Shown one piece after another: positions 27,442 through 38,598 of a stretch of DNA of 64,000 nt (position 1 is its first letter; the number at the start of each line of letters is the position of its first letter). The DNA comes from Aquibaculum sediminis (GTDB taxonomy: Bacteria; Pseudomonadota; Alphaproteobacteria; Kiloniellales; DSM-21159), in NCBI RefSeq assembly GCF_040712085.1, contig NZ_JBFCVK010000002.1:1-64000 (forward strand), written 5' to 3'. Below the pieces are notes generated by a model, which was not told the origin of the DNA, ran no database searches, and saw only the letters and a list, made by a program, of their open reading frames with translations. Position numbers and translations under genes: made by a program.

Positions 27442-28511
27442 TGGGACTCTATCTCGGTCTGATGAGCGGCACGTCGCTCGACGGGATCGACGCCGCGCTG
27501 CTTGAGACCGACGGCGCACAGCAGGTGAACCCCGGCGCCTTTCACAGCGTGGACTATGACCCCGGATTTCGCGAAAGGCTGCGCGCCCTTCTGGGCGGCC
27601 GGCAGCCGGTGGCGGAGGTGGAGCAGGAGCTGACCCATCGCCATGCCGAGGCGGTGGGGGCGCTGCTGGCGCAGGCCGGCGTGGCGGCCGCTGAGGTGAC
27701 GGCGATCGGCTTTCACGGCCAGACCATCCTGCACGAACCGGAGGCGCGGCGGACCTGGCAGATCGGAGATGGAGCTCTGTTGGCCCGGCTGACGGGCATT
27801 CCCGTGGTCTGCGACTTCCGCTCCGCCGACGTGGCGGCCGGTGGGCAGGGCGCGCCCCTGGCACCGCTCTTTCACGCGGCGCGCCTCGGCCCGCTGCCGC
27901 GCCCGGCGGCGGTGCTCAATCTGGGCGGTGTGGGTAATGTCACCCGGATTGGTGAGGAGGCCGACGCCCTGCTGGCTTTCGATACCGGCCCCGGCAATGC
28001 CTTGCTGGATGACTGGGCGCGCCGCCGCGCGGGGCAGCCCTGCGATCTCGACGGCGCCTTGGCCGCGGCAGGAGAGGTGGATCGCCAAGCCCTGGTCAGC
28101 CTGCTGGACCATCCCTACTTCGCTGCGAAACCGCCGAAATCCCTCGACCGCGATGCCTTCGACCCCGCGCCGGTCGAGGGGCTCTCGAGCGAGGACGGGG
28201 CGGCCACCCTGGCGGCCTTCACGGTGGAGAGTGTTGTGCGGGCGCTGGAGCACTTTCCGTGCTCGCCGCGGCGCTGGCTGGTCACCGGTGGCGGGCGGCG
28301 CAATCCCGTCTTGATGCGCTGGCTGGCTGAGCGATTGGAGGCGGCGGTGGAGCCGGTCGAGGCGCTGGGCTGGAACGGTGATGCCCTGGAAGCCGAGGCC
28401 TTCGCCTATCTGGCGGCGCGCAGCCTCGCTGGCCTCCCGCTGTCGCTGCCGGGCACTACCGGCGTACCGAGCCCCACGACCGGCGGCCGCTTCTATCGGC
28501 CTCCGGTGTAG
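27441..28511 (+). CDS. anmK: Anhydro-N-acetylmuramic acid kinase
   Basis: 356 residues. It cleaves and phosphorylates 1,6-anhydro-MurNAc to MurNAc-6-phosphate in cytosolic cell-wall recycling. Signatures are LGLMSGTSLDGIDAAL at the N-terminus (phosphate loop), TAIGFHGQTI (about 90-99), VLNLGGVGNVT (about 155-165), FDTGPGNALLDDW and the C-terminal VTGGGRRNP adenosine motif. The start overlaps the MFS stop by one base. In many alphaproteobacteria anmK lies next to tyrS, and here it is also close to tyrS. Confidence 0.95.
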   Translation: MGLYLGLMSGTSLDGIDAALLETDGAQQVNPGAFHSVDYDPGFRERLRALLGGRQPVAEVEQELTHRHAEAVGALLAQAGVAAAEVTAIGFHGQTILHEPEARRTWQIGDGALLARLTGIPVVCDFRSADVAAGGQGAPLAPLFHAARLGPLPRPAAVLNLGGVGNVTRIGEEADALLAFDTGPGNALLDDWARRRAGQPCDLDGALAAAGEVDRQALVSLLDHPYFAAKPPKSLDRDAFDPAPVEGLSSEDGAATLAAFTVESVVRALEHFPCSPRRWLVTGGGRRNPVLMRWLAERLEAAVEPVEALGWNGDALEAEAFAYLAARSLAGLPLSLPGTTGVPSPTTGGRFYRPPV

Positions 28512-28529
28512 AGCTCGGGTCCGGGCAAC

Positions 28530-29201
28530 TCAGGCTTCGGCTGCCTTGCTCGCGGCCGCCTGTTCGGCCAGGCCGCGCTTGATGTAGTCCTCGGCCGTCT
28601 TTTCCATCTGCTCCAGATAGCCCTGGAAGAAGTGGTTGGCGCCCTGGATCGTCTGGTAGTCGATGGTGATGTCGCGCTGATGCGACAGCTTCTCGACCAG
28701 CTTCTTGGACGCGGCTTCCGGCACGATCTCATCCGCCGTGCCCTGGATCACCAGCCCCGAGGAGGGGCAGGGGGCCAGGAAGCTGAAGTCATAGAGGTTG
28801 GCCGGCGGCGCCACGGAGATGAAGGCGGCGATCTCCGGCCGGCGCATCAGCAGCTGCATGCCGATCCAGGCCCCGAAGGAAAAGCCGCCGACCCAGCAGG
28901 CCGAGGCGTTGGGGTTGTACATCTGCAGCCAGTCGAGCGCCGAGGCCGCATCGGCCAGTTCGCCCTCGCCCCGGTCGTAGTTGCCCTGGCTGCGCCCGAC
29001 GCTGCGGAAGTTGAAGCGCAGCACGGAGAAGCCCTGACGCACGAAGGCGTGGAACAGGCTGTAGACGATCTTGTTGTTCATGGTCCCGCCGTGCTGCGGG
29101 TGCGGATGCAGCACCAGCGCGATCGGCGCCGTGGAATCGGCCGCATGATGGTAGCGGCCCTCTAGCCGGCCCGCCGGCCCGTTGAACATCACCTCTGGCA
29201 T
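28530..29201 (-). CDS. Alpha/beta hydrolase, serine-esterase/dienelactone-hydrolase-like
   Basis: 223 residues from the ATG at 29201; the frame extends upstream to 29288 without conserved sequence. Family blocks are LHPHPQHGGTMNNKIVY near the N-terminus, GGFSFGAW as the nucleophile elbow (Ser about 114), and a C-terminal QGANHFFQGYLE with the catalytic His. It corresponds to the conserved alphaproteobacterial hydrolase found near cysteine/Fe-S genes. Its substrate is unknown. Divergent from cysE. Confidence 0.85.
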   Translation of the reverse strand: MPEVMFNGPAGRLEGRYHHAADSTAPIALVLHPHPQHGGTMNNKIVYSLFHAFVRQGFSVLRFNFRSVGRSQGNYDRGEGELADAASALDWLQMYNPNASACWVGGFSFGAWIGMQLLMRRPEIAAFISVAPPANLYDFSFLAPCPSSGLVIQGTADEIVPEAASKKLVEKLSHQRDITIDYQTIQGANHFFQGYLEQMEKTAEDYIKRGLAEQAAASKAAEA

Positions 29202-29288
29202 TCCTTGCGACTCACCTTCGTCTTGCTCGCCCCGGCATTCTGGCGCGAAGGCAGGCTGCTTCCGTACGTCCGGGCTGTGCTTCCGCAC

Positions 29289-29317
29289 TTGGTCAAAAGT
29301 TGACCAATTTACTCAGG
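29289..29317 (+). promoter_or_regulatory. IscR-type operator overlapping a perfect palindrome upstream of cysE
   Basis: TTGGTCAA-AAG-TTGACCAA (29289-29307) is a perfect 8-3-8 palindrome. Overlapping it, TTGACCAATTTACTCAGG (29300-29317) matches the E. coli IscR type-1 consensus core GACTAAWWTAGTC at 11 of 13 positions. The iscR gene lies downstream in the same cluster, so autoregulation by Fe-S status is the likely function. Distance to the cysE start is 61 bases, compatible with a promoter-overlapping site. Confidence 0.6.
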
Positions 29318-29378
29318 AAGCCTATATGCCAGGTCGGAGAGCCCCCAGGGGCCGCGACAGTAGCCGACAGGTCGAGCC

Positions 29379-30146
29379 ATGTTCAAGACACTCCGCGCCG
29401 AGATAGAGGCCATCATGGCCCGCGATCCGGCCGCTCGTTCCGGGCTAGAGGTGGTGCTGTGCTACCCCGGTTTCCAGGCGATGATCTTCTATCGCCTGGC
29501 GCACGCGTGCTGGCGCCGCCGCTTCTATCTGCTCGGACGTTTCATTTCGCAGCTGGGTCGCTGGCTGACGGGAATCGAGATTCACCCCGGCGCACGCATC
29601 GGCAAGCGCTTCTTCATCGATCACGGCATGGGAGTCGTGATCGGCGAGACCGCCGAGGTGGGAGACGATGTCACCCTCTATCACGACGTCACCCTCGGCG
29701 GCGTCGCGCCTTCGGTGGACAGCGACTCGCAGCGCCAGCAGAAGCGCCATCCCACCCTGGAAGACCGGGTGATCGTGGGCTCCGGCGCCCAGATCCTGGG
29801 CCCGATCACCGTGGGACGCTGCGCCCGGGTCGGCGCCAATGCCGTGGTCACCAAGCCGGTGGCGGAGGGCGTCACCGTCGTGGGCATCCCCGCCCGGCCG
29901 GTGCAGCAGCCCGCGCGACCGAGCGACGAGCGCTTTGTCGCCTACGGCACGCCGACCGGCGACATTCCCGACCCGGTCGCCCGGGCGCTTGAAGGACTTC
30001 TGGACGAGGTGCAGCACCTGCGCGCCCGGGTCGTTGATCTGGAGCGCGAAGACGCGGGGGCAACGCCCGTTGACCCCGCAACAGAGCCGGAGCGCGGAGA
30101 GTCGCAGGAGCGCCCCTCGCCCAACGGGCGCAATGGCGGCTGTTAA
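29379..30146 (+). CDS. cysE: Serine O-acetyltransferase
   Basis: 255 residues of the short EpsC/CysE type. It acetylates L-serine to O-acetylserine, the carbon skeleton for cysteine. After an N-terminal helical part come left-handed beta-helix hexapeptide repeats: IEIHPGARIGKRFFIDHGMGVVIG (catalytic His in DHG), then KRHPTLEDRVIVGSGAQILG (His in RHPT). A C-terminal tail of about 60 residues is acidic and probably disordered. It heads the cluster with iscR and the cysteine desulfurase, linking cysteine supply to Fe-S assembly. Confidence 0.93.
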   Translation: MFKTLRAEIEAIMARDPAARSGLEVVLCYPGFQAMIFYRLAHACWRRRFYLLGRFISQLGRWLTGIEIHPGARIGKRFFIDHGMGVVIGETAEVGDDVTLYHDVTLGGVAPSVDSDSQRQQKRHPTLEDRVIVGSGAQILGPITVGRCARVGANAVVTKPVAEGVTVVGIPARPVQQPARPSDERFVAYGTPTGDIPDPVARALEGLLDEVQHLRARVVDLEREDAGATPVDPATEPERGESQERPSPNGRNGGC

Positions 30147-30173
30147 GCGGCCCGCAGCCCTGGGAGTAGGACG

Positions 30174-30632
30174 ATGAAGCTGAGTACCAAGGGACGTTAC
30201 GCCGTCATGGCGCTGGTCGACCTCGCCGCGCACAGCGAGGGGGAACCGGTCACCCTGGCGGAGATCGCCGAGCGGCAGGGGATCTCCCTGTCCTATCTCG
30301 AGCAGCTCTTCGCCAAGCTGCGGCGCGCCGGACTGGTGGACGCCATCCGCGGACCCGGCGGCGGCTACCTGATGGCGCACCCCGCGGCGCAGACCCGGGT
30401 GGCGGACATCATCCTGGCGGTGGACGAGCCGATTCGCGCCACTCGGTGCACGCCCGGCAAGCCGGTTGGCTGCCGCGGCGATGTCGGGCGCTGCATGACC
30501 CATGACCTCTGGGAGGAACTGGGCAACCAGATCTATCTCTATCTCAGCGGGGTGAGCGTCGCCGACGTGGTCGCGGGACGGGTGGCGCCGCGCAGCGAAC
30601 CGCGACCGGCGACCCCGGTGGCGGCAGCCTAG
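30174..30632 (+). CDS. iscR: Rrf2-family Fe-S regulator IscR
   Basis: 152 residues. The N-terminal winged HTH opens MKLSTKGRYAVMALVDLA and contains LAEIAERQGISLSYLEQLF. Three cysteines, C92, C100 and C107, plus H110, form a likely [2Fe-2S] ligand set (E. coli uses C92, C98, C104, H107). It lies 27 bases after cysE and 11 bases before the desulfurase gene. It represses or activates Fe-S genes according to cluster occupancy; the likely target is the operator upstream of cysE. Confidence 0.92.
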   Translation: MKLSTKGRYAVMALVDLAAHSEGEPVTLAEIAERQGISLSYLEQLFAKLRRAGLVDAIRGPGGGYLMAHPAAQTRVADIILAVDEPIRATRCTPGKPVGCRGDVGRCMTHDLWEELGNQIYLYLSGVSVADVVAGRVAPRSEPRPATPVAAA

Positions 30633-30643
30633 CAGGCGCGGAC

Positions 30644-31780
30644 ATGTCTGGACGGATCTACCTCGACTACAACGCCACGGCGCCCGTGCGGCCGCAAGTG
30701 CGCGATGTCATGGCCGATGTCCTCTGCCGTGTGGGCAATCCCTCCTCGGTCCATGCCGAGGGACGGGCGGCCAGGGCGGCGCTGGAGCGGGCCCGCGCGG
30801 CTGTGGCCGGCCTGATCGCGGCGCGCCCGTCGGAAATCCTCTTCACCAGCGGCGGGAGCGAAGCCAACAACCTTGCCCTGCGCGGCAGTGGCCGGTCCGC
30901 GATCCTGCTGTCGGCCGGCGAACACGCCTCAATTCTGGAGGCCGTGGAGGGAGCGCAGCTGATCCCGCTGGACAGCGATGGGCGCGTAGACTGTGCGGCG
31001 CTGGCCGAGATGCTGGCAGCCGAGGCGCGCCCGGCGCTGGTGTCGGTGCAGCTCGCCAACAACGAGACCGGTGTGATTCAGCCCATTGAACGGGTAGTGG
31101 AGGTCGCGCGCGCCACCGGGGCGCTGGTCCATTGCGATGCCATCCAGGCTGCCGGCAAGCGGCCCGTGGATGTCGCGGCGCTCGGCGTGGATTTTGTGAC
31201 CCTCTCTGCACACAAGCTTGGCGGGCCGGCCGGGGTCGGCGCGCTCTGGCTGCGTGACGGCCTGGACCTCAGCCCCCTCCTGCGCGGCGGCGGCCAGGAG
31301 CGGCGCCAGCGCGCCGGGACGGAAAACCTGCCCGGGATCGCCGGATTCGGTGCCGCGGCTCAGGCGGCAGCCGGCGATCTGGAGCGGATGGCACGGCTCG
31401 CCGCCTGGCGCGATGATCTGGAGGCCGCGGTGCTCGCCGCGGAGCCGGAGGCCCGGGTGTTCGGCCGTGGTGTTGAGCGCCTGCCCAACACCTCCTGCCT
31501 GGCCTCGCCTCGACTCAGTGCCGAGCTGCAGCTGATGGCCCTGGACCTCGAGGGCTTTGCCGTTTCCTCGGGCTCGGCCTGCTCCAGCGGCAAGGTCGGT
31601 CCCTCGCACGTGCTGGCGGCCATGGGCGTGCCCGAGCGCCTGGCGCAGAACGCGCTGCGCATTTCCTTCGGTTGGGCCAGCGAGGAGACCGAGCTTCACG
31701 CCTTCGCCGCGGCCTGGATCGCCCTGCACCGGCGCAAGGCCGCAAAGGGCACCGTTTCCACGGCCGAGGCCGTGGCCTGA
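30644..31780 (+). CDS. Cysteine desulfurase (IscS/NifS type)
   Basis: 378 residues, PLP enzyme that releases sulfur from L-cysteine as a persulfide for Fe-S clusters and thio-cofactors. Key elements are YLDYNATAPVRP at the N-terminus, HCDAIQAAGK, the Schiff-base lysine K191 in SAHKLGGPAG, and the catalytic C313 in the SGSACSSGKVGPSHVL loop, the long flexible loop of class I (IscS/NifS) enzymes. No iscU/iscA follows, unlike the E. coli isc operon; the sulfur acceptor must be encoded elsewhere. Confidence 0.93.
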   Translation: MSGRIYLDYNATAPVRPQVRDVMADVLCRVGNPSSVHAEGRAARAALERARAAVAGLIAARPSEILFTSGGSEANNLALRGSGRSAILLSAGEHASILEAVEGAQLIPLDSDGRVDCAALAEMLAAEARPALVSVQLANNETGVIQPIERVVEVARATGALVHCDAIQAAGKRPVDVAALGVDFVTLSAHKLGGPAGVGALWLRDGLDLSPLLRGGGQERRQRAGTENLPGIAGFGAAAQAAAGDLERMARLAAWRDDLEAAVLAAEPEARVFGRGVERLPNTSCLASPRLSAELQLMALDLEGFAVSSGSACSSGKVGPSHVLAAMGVPERLAQNALRISFGWASEETELHAFAAAWIALHRRKAAKGTVSTAEAVA

Positions 31781-31888
31781 ACCCAGGGATCAGCAGGCGG
31801 CGGCCCGGCGCCTATACCTTTCCACTCCACTTCCCGGGCCGGGTCTGCTATGGCCCGGGCCGATCTGTAACGAGGAGCGACTGGCTCT

Positions 31889-32221
31889 ATGCCGAAAATG
31901 GTGTTCATCGAACGCGACGGAAACCGCAAGGAAGTCGAGGCGCCCGCCGGGCTCTCGGTCCTGGAGATCGCGCATCGCAACGAAGTGGACATCGAGGGAG
32001 CCTGCGAGGGATCGCTGGCCTGCTCGACCTGCCATGTGATCGTCGACGAGTCCTGGTACGAGCGCCTGCCGGAGGCGAGCGAGGACGAGGAAGACATGCT
32101 CGACCTTGCCTTCGATCTGCAGAAGACCTCCCGCCTGGGCTGCCAGCTCATCATCACCGAAGAGCTCGACGGCCTGACCGTGCGCTTGCCGGGCGAAACC
32201 CGCAACATGATGCTGGGCTGA
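31889..32221 (+). CDS. fdx: 2Fe-2S ferredoxin, isc/adrenodoxin type
   Basis: 110 residues. The vertebrate/adrenodoxin-type binding pattern is CEGSLACSTC (C39, C45, C48) followed by C85 in SRLGCQLI. It supplies electrons for Fe-S cluster assembly. The MDLAFDLQ segment and the final PGETRNMMLG are typical of Isc-type ferredoxins (FdxA/Fdx-IV of alphaproteobacteria). It is separated from the desulfurase by 108 bases and precedes tenA by only four. Confidence 0.93.
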   Translation: MPKMVFIERDGNRKEVEAPAGLSVLEIAHRNEVDIEGACEGSLACSTCHVIVDESWYERLPEASEDEEDMLDLAFDLQKTSRLGCQLIITEELDGLTVRLPGETRNMMLG

Positions 32222-32225
32222 GGGC

Positions 32226-32900
32226 ATGCTTTTCGCGGCGCTGAAGGCTGAGTGCTCGCAGGAGTGGGAGGGCTACGTCACCCATCCCTTCGTTCGGCAG
32301 CTCGCCGCAGGCAGCCTGCCCGAGGCCGGTTTCCGGCACTACCTGAAGCAGGACTACGTCTTCCTGCTGCACTACGCGCGGGCCTATGCCCTGGCGGTGG
32401 TGAAGTCCGATGCGGTGGAGGACCTGAAGCAGTCGGCGGCGCTGGTCGATCTGCTGCTCAACACGGAGGTGCCGCTGCACCTCAAGTTCTCGGCGCGCTG
32501 GGGCTTGAGCGAGTCGGAACTTGCTGCCACTCCGGAGGCCGATGCCAACCGGCTCTACACCCGCTATGTGCTCGACCGCGGGATGAGCGGCGATCTGCTC
32601 GACCTCCTGGTGGCCCTGGCGCCTTGTGCCCTGGGCTATGCCGAGATCGGCCGGCGGCTGATGGCCGATCCCGACACGCGCCTTGAGGGCAATCCCTACC
32701 GCGAGTGGCTCGAGCTTTATGCTGGAGCGGAGTTCCAGGAAGGTGCGGCGGTCGCGGCCACCCAGCTCGAACGGGTGGCGGCCCGGCGCGGCATCGAGGG
32801 CGAGGTCACCCGCTCCGGTCGCTGGCCCGATCTGGTGGAGACTTTCCGGACCGCGACCCGGCTGGAGATCGGCTTCTGGGAGATGGGACTCAACCCCTGA
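32226..32900 (+). CDS. TenA-family aminopyrimidine aminohydrolase / thiaminase II
   Basis: 224 residues, all-helical haem-oxygenase-like fold. TenA hydrolyses 4-amino-5-aminomethyl-pyrimidine to HMP for thiamine salvage. Signatures are FRHYLKQDYVFLLHYARAYA (about 36-55), the nucleophile C134 in LVALAPCALGYAEIG, and a C-terminal acidic/aromatic helix with EIGFWEMGL. The nucleophilic Cys places it in the TenA_C class. It follows fdx by four bases. The window also has a thiC under TPP control at 52.6 kb, but this tenA has no visible riboswitch. Confidence 0.9.
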   Translation: MLFAALKAECSQEWEGYVTHPFVRQLAAGSLPEAGFRHYLKQDYVFLLHYARAYALAVVKSDAVEDLKQSAALVDLLLNTEVPLHLKFSARWGLSESELAATPEADANRLYTRYVLDRGMSGDLLDLLVALAPCALGYAEIGRRLMADPDTRLEGNPYREWLELYAGAEFQEGAAVAATQLERVAARRGIEGEVTRSGRWPDLVETFRTATRLEIGFWEMGLNP

Positions 32901-32930
32901 GCCGGGCCCTGAGCCGGGCCCTGAGCCGGG
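32899..32930. repeat. 12-bp tandem repeat (2.7 copies)
   Basis: GAGCCGGGCCCT is repeated at 32899-32910 and 32911-32922, then GAGCCGGG at 32923-32930. It begins inside the tenA stop codon. Slippage is the likely origin; nearby bases hold no gene. Confidence 0.9.
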
Positions 32931-33013
32931 TGTGTCGAACGCGCCGCTTGGACTCGCGGCAATGGGGCGCTAAGGTGCCCGGATACAGCACGAACTAAAC
33001 GGGAACGCAGACG

Positions 33014-33550
33014 ATGGCGGGCAGTGTCAACAAGGTCATTCTGGTCGGCAATTTGGGGCGCGACCCCGAGATCCGCACCATGCAGAGCGGCGGTCGGGTC
33101 TGCAACCTGGCTTTGGCCACCTCCGAGAACTGGCGCGACAAGCAGACCGGGGAGCGGCGCGAGAAGACCGAGTGGCACCGCGTCGTCGTCTTCAACGATG
33201 GCCTGGTGACCATCTGTGAGCGCTTCCTGCGCAAGGGCTCCAAGATCTACATCGAGGGTCAGTTGGAGAGCCGCAAGTGGCAGGACCAGTCCGGCCAGGA
33301 GCGCTACACCACCGAGATCGTCCTGCGACCCTTCCGCGGTGAACTCACTATGCTCGATTCCCGCGCCGATGGCGGAGGCGGAGGCGGAGGCGGTGGCGGT
33401 GGCGGTTATGGTGGCCAGGGCGGACAGGGCGGCATGGGCTCGTCGGGCGCCGGCTACGAAGACAGCGGCTTCGGCGGCGGTGGCACGGGCTCGTCAGGCG
33501 GCGGCTCCACCCCGCCCCCCAGCGACCTGGACGACGAAATCCCGTTCTAA
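33014..33550 (+). CDS. ssb: Single-stranded DNA-binding protein
   Basis: 178 residues. The N-terminal OB fold (about 1-110) opens MAGSVNKVILVGNLGRDPEIR and includes WHRVVVFN. A long glycine-rich linker follows (polyglycine around 120-160), then the acidic tip DLDDEIPF that recruits replication and repair proteins. It is a tetrameric replication factor. The stop and tip codons lie within a 16-base tandem duplication at 33537-33568. Confidence 0.96.
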   Translation: MAGSVNKVILVGNLGRDPEIRTMQSGGRVCNLALATSENWRDKQTGERREKTEWHRVVVFNDGLVTICERFLRKGSKIYIEGQLESRKWQDQSGQERYTTEIVLRPFRGELTMLDSRADGGGGGGGGGGGGYGGQGGQGGMGSSGAGYEDSGFGGGGTGSSGGGSTPPPSDLDDEIPF

Positions 33551-33568
33551 GCAAATCCCGTTCTAAGC
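33537..33568. repeat. 16-bp tandem duplication at the ssb stop
   Basis: AAATCCCGTTCTAAGC occurs at 33537-33552 and again at 33553-33568. The first copy encodes the C-terminal IPF-stop of SSB; the second is out of frame and non-coding. Confidence 0.95.
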
Positions 33569-33791
33569 GGTGTGAGGCTGAGCAAGCCGCTGGGAAGGCG
33601 CATGTCTACCCAGCGGCCGCGCTTTCCTGGCGCAATCGGCCGGCAACGGTTGGCAGCCTTGATGATCAAGTGTCTGCGCAGTCCGCTTAGAGCGTGAACG
33701 GCCCAGTTGCTTTGCCAGTGAGGGCTGGCGTAAGCGAGAGCGTCAGTTTATACTTTGGATTGAAAAACTGACCCCCGGAGCATGCGCCGCT

Positions 33792-34484
33792 ATGGGTGCA
33801 GAGGCCGACCGGGGGTATACAGGATTAAAGATACGCTTTATCCGCAGGAAGGCAAGAGCGCGCTTGCGAAACGAGCAGGTCAATTTGGCGTTACGCGACG
33901 CAATCTCTGTGGAGCGCTTGAGGCGGTATCTTGCCTCCCAAAGCAATGACCTAGATGGCGCGCTGCGCCTCTACGAGTGGAACATGCGACTTGCCGAGGC
34001 ATTCTACACGCCTCTTTCCTGCCTGGAAGTGTGCCTTCGGAACAAGGCTCATGCACAAGTGGCAAGAGAATTTGGAGCCGATTGGTTGCTGCAGCCGGGC
34101 GTTCCGGGACTGAACGATTTCTCCAGATCCCAACTCAGCGAAGCACAGCGAAAATGCGAAGGTACAGTGAGCACGGGAAAATTGATTGCTGAACTGCGCT
34201 TTGCGTTCTGGGTCGGTCTGCTCGGGCCGCAGTATGATGGCACGCTTTGGCGTCAAGCGCTCTTTCGGTGTTTCAGTCCGCGGCTGCCGCGCAGGCAAGT
34301 GCATGGCCGGATGAATGCGATTCGGCGCCTCCGCAATCGGGTGGCTCATCACGAACCGATCTTTCACCGTCCGTGTGATAGGCTTCACTTGGAGATCCTT
34401 GAGGCGATTGGCTGGATGTGCCCCAAAACCCGTGCCTGGGCAGAGCAGCAGAGTAGAGTGCCTTCGGTTCTTGCGGGGCACTGA
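33792..34484 (+). CDS. Abi-like HEPN-domain protein (possible abortive infection or toxin RNase)
   Basis: 230 residues. The block LYEWNMRLAEAFYTPLSCLEVCLRNKAH (about 57-84) is the signature of the Abi_2/Abi-like family. RNRVAHHEPIF (about 177-187) contains an R-x4-H motif, the HEPN RNase active-site pattern. The gene sits alone between ssb and gyrA, with lower GC than its neighbours. A defence or toxin role is inferred from the family. No antitoxin gene is recognisable beside it. The start is uncertain; the conserved part begins near residue 38. Confidence 0.7.
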   Translation: MGAEADRGYTGLKIRFIRRKARARLRNEQVNLALRDAISVERLRRYLASQSNDLDGALRLYEWNMRLAEAFYTPLSCLEVCLRNKAHAQVAREFGADWLLQPGVPGLNDFSRSQLSEAQRKCEGTVSTGKLIAELRFAFWVGLLGPQYDGTLWRQALFRCFSPRLPRRQVHGRMNAIRRLRNRVAHHEPIFHRPCDRLHLEILEAIGWMCPKTRAWAEQQSRVPSVLAGH

Positions 34485-34609
34485 GCGGCGTTTGCAGTGC
34501 GGAAGCGTTTGGTTTGTTCGCCTCTGCGGGCTCTGTTATGTTGCGCTGCGTGGGGCCTGTGGGCCTGACGGGGCTTTCCCTTCCTTGAACCTGCATTTCG
34601 GGTCCGATC

Positions 34610-37540
<2,931 letters not shown>

Positions 37541-37609
37541 GGCCGAAGCGCAAGTGGCAGGGGCGCACAGAGCAGGGGCGCAAAGGCCGGGTCGAGACAT
37601 GGAGGGATC

Positions 37610-38158
37610 ATGGGGTTAGAGGCACAGCATCCGCCGCTCATCGGGGTCTATCCGGGCACCTTCGATCCCATCACGCTGGGCCATCTCGACATCATCCGTC
37701 GGGCCACCAAGGTGGTGGATCACCTGATCGTTGCGGTGGCGCGCAACGCCGGCAAGGGGCCGCTGTTCGTGACCGATGAGCGGGTGGAGCTGGTGCAGTA
37801 CGAGCTGGACCGGCTCGTAGCCCAGAACGAGACCAACCAGTGCCGGGTCGAGGTGCGCGCCTTCGATAGCCTGCTGATGCACTTCTGCCAGTCGGTGAAC
37901 GCCCGGGTGATCGTGCGCGGCCTGCGCGCCGTTTCCGACTTCGAATACGAGTTCCAGATGGCCGGCATGAACGCGCGGCTCGAGCCGAACATCGAAACGG
38001 TCTTCCTCATGGCCAGCGAGCGCCAGCAGTTCATCTCCTCGCGCTTCGTCAAGGAGATCGGCCAGCTCGGCGGCGACGTCTCCTCCTTCGTCACGCCGTT
38101 GGTGCACGAACGCCTGGACGAGAAGTTCGCTCGCAATCGGCGCGACGGCGAAGGCTGA
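37610..38158 (+). CDS. coaD: Pantetheine-phosphate adenylyltransferase
   Basis: 182 residues. It transfers AMP from ATP to 4'-phosphopantetheine, the penultimate step of coenzyme A synthesis. The nucleotidyltransferase motif TFDPITLGHLDII (about 17-29) carries the GH signature. RGLRAVSDFEYEFQMAGMN (about 103-121) and the C-terminal SSRFVKEIGQLGGDVSSFV are diagnostic for CoaD. It lies 69 bases after gyrA, and this gyrA-coaD order is frequent in the class. Confidence 0.95.
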   Translation: MGLEAQHPPLIGVYPGTFDPITLGHLDIIRRATKVVDHLIVAVARNAGKGPLFVTDERVELVQYELDRLVAQNETNQCRVEVRAFDSLLMHFCQSVNARVIVRGLRAVSDFEYEFQMAGMNARLEPNIETVFLMASERQQFISSRFVKEIGQLGGDVSSFVTPLVHERLDEKFARNRRDGEG

Positions 38159-38325
38159 GCGGCCGATTCTGCCGCGCCGCTGTCCGGCGTCGAACCTGCG
38201 ACAGTTTCTTGCTGAAACAGCACCAACCCGCCGTTGACCCCTCGCCCCCGCCTCCCTATTGTCGCGCCCATCCTGCCGGCCGCCCCGTCAAGCGACACCC
38301 GTCCCCCGACACCTAGGCCGCCGCA

Positions 38326-38401
<76 letters not shown>

Positions 38402-38457
38402 AATTTCCTAAAAAAATCAAAGAGATAGAGTGCGACGGAGCCTGGGGCTGTTTCGTG

Positions 38458-38487
38458 ATTCTGCTTACTAGGATTCTGCTTACTAGG
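38458..38487. repeat. 15-bp tandem duplication
   Basis: ATTCTGCTTACTAGG occurs twice in direct succession (38458-38472 and 38473-38487), just downstream of tRNA-Lys. The surrounding 200 bases contain no gene I can support. Confidence 0.9.
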
Positions 38488-38598
38488 CTCCACATGGGCT
38501 CCATTTAACGACTGTTTAACCTTTCGCGTTTGGCGACAGGCTCCACTGCCCCTCGCTCAAGGCGAAGCGAGTTGGAGAAGAGTGCAGGGTTTTGGCAC

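Noticed and set aside
32899..32930. Short repeats as a possible CRISPR array
   Set aside because: Repeat units are 12 bases in direct contact, with no spacers and no cas genes in the window.
38402..38598. Integrase attachment repeat downstream of tRNA-Lys
   Set aside because: I looked for a second copy of the tRNA 3' end in the window and did not find one, and no integrase gene is adjacent.
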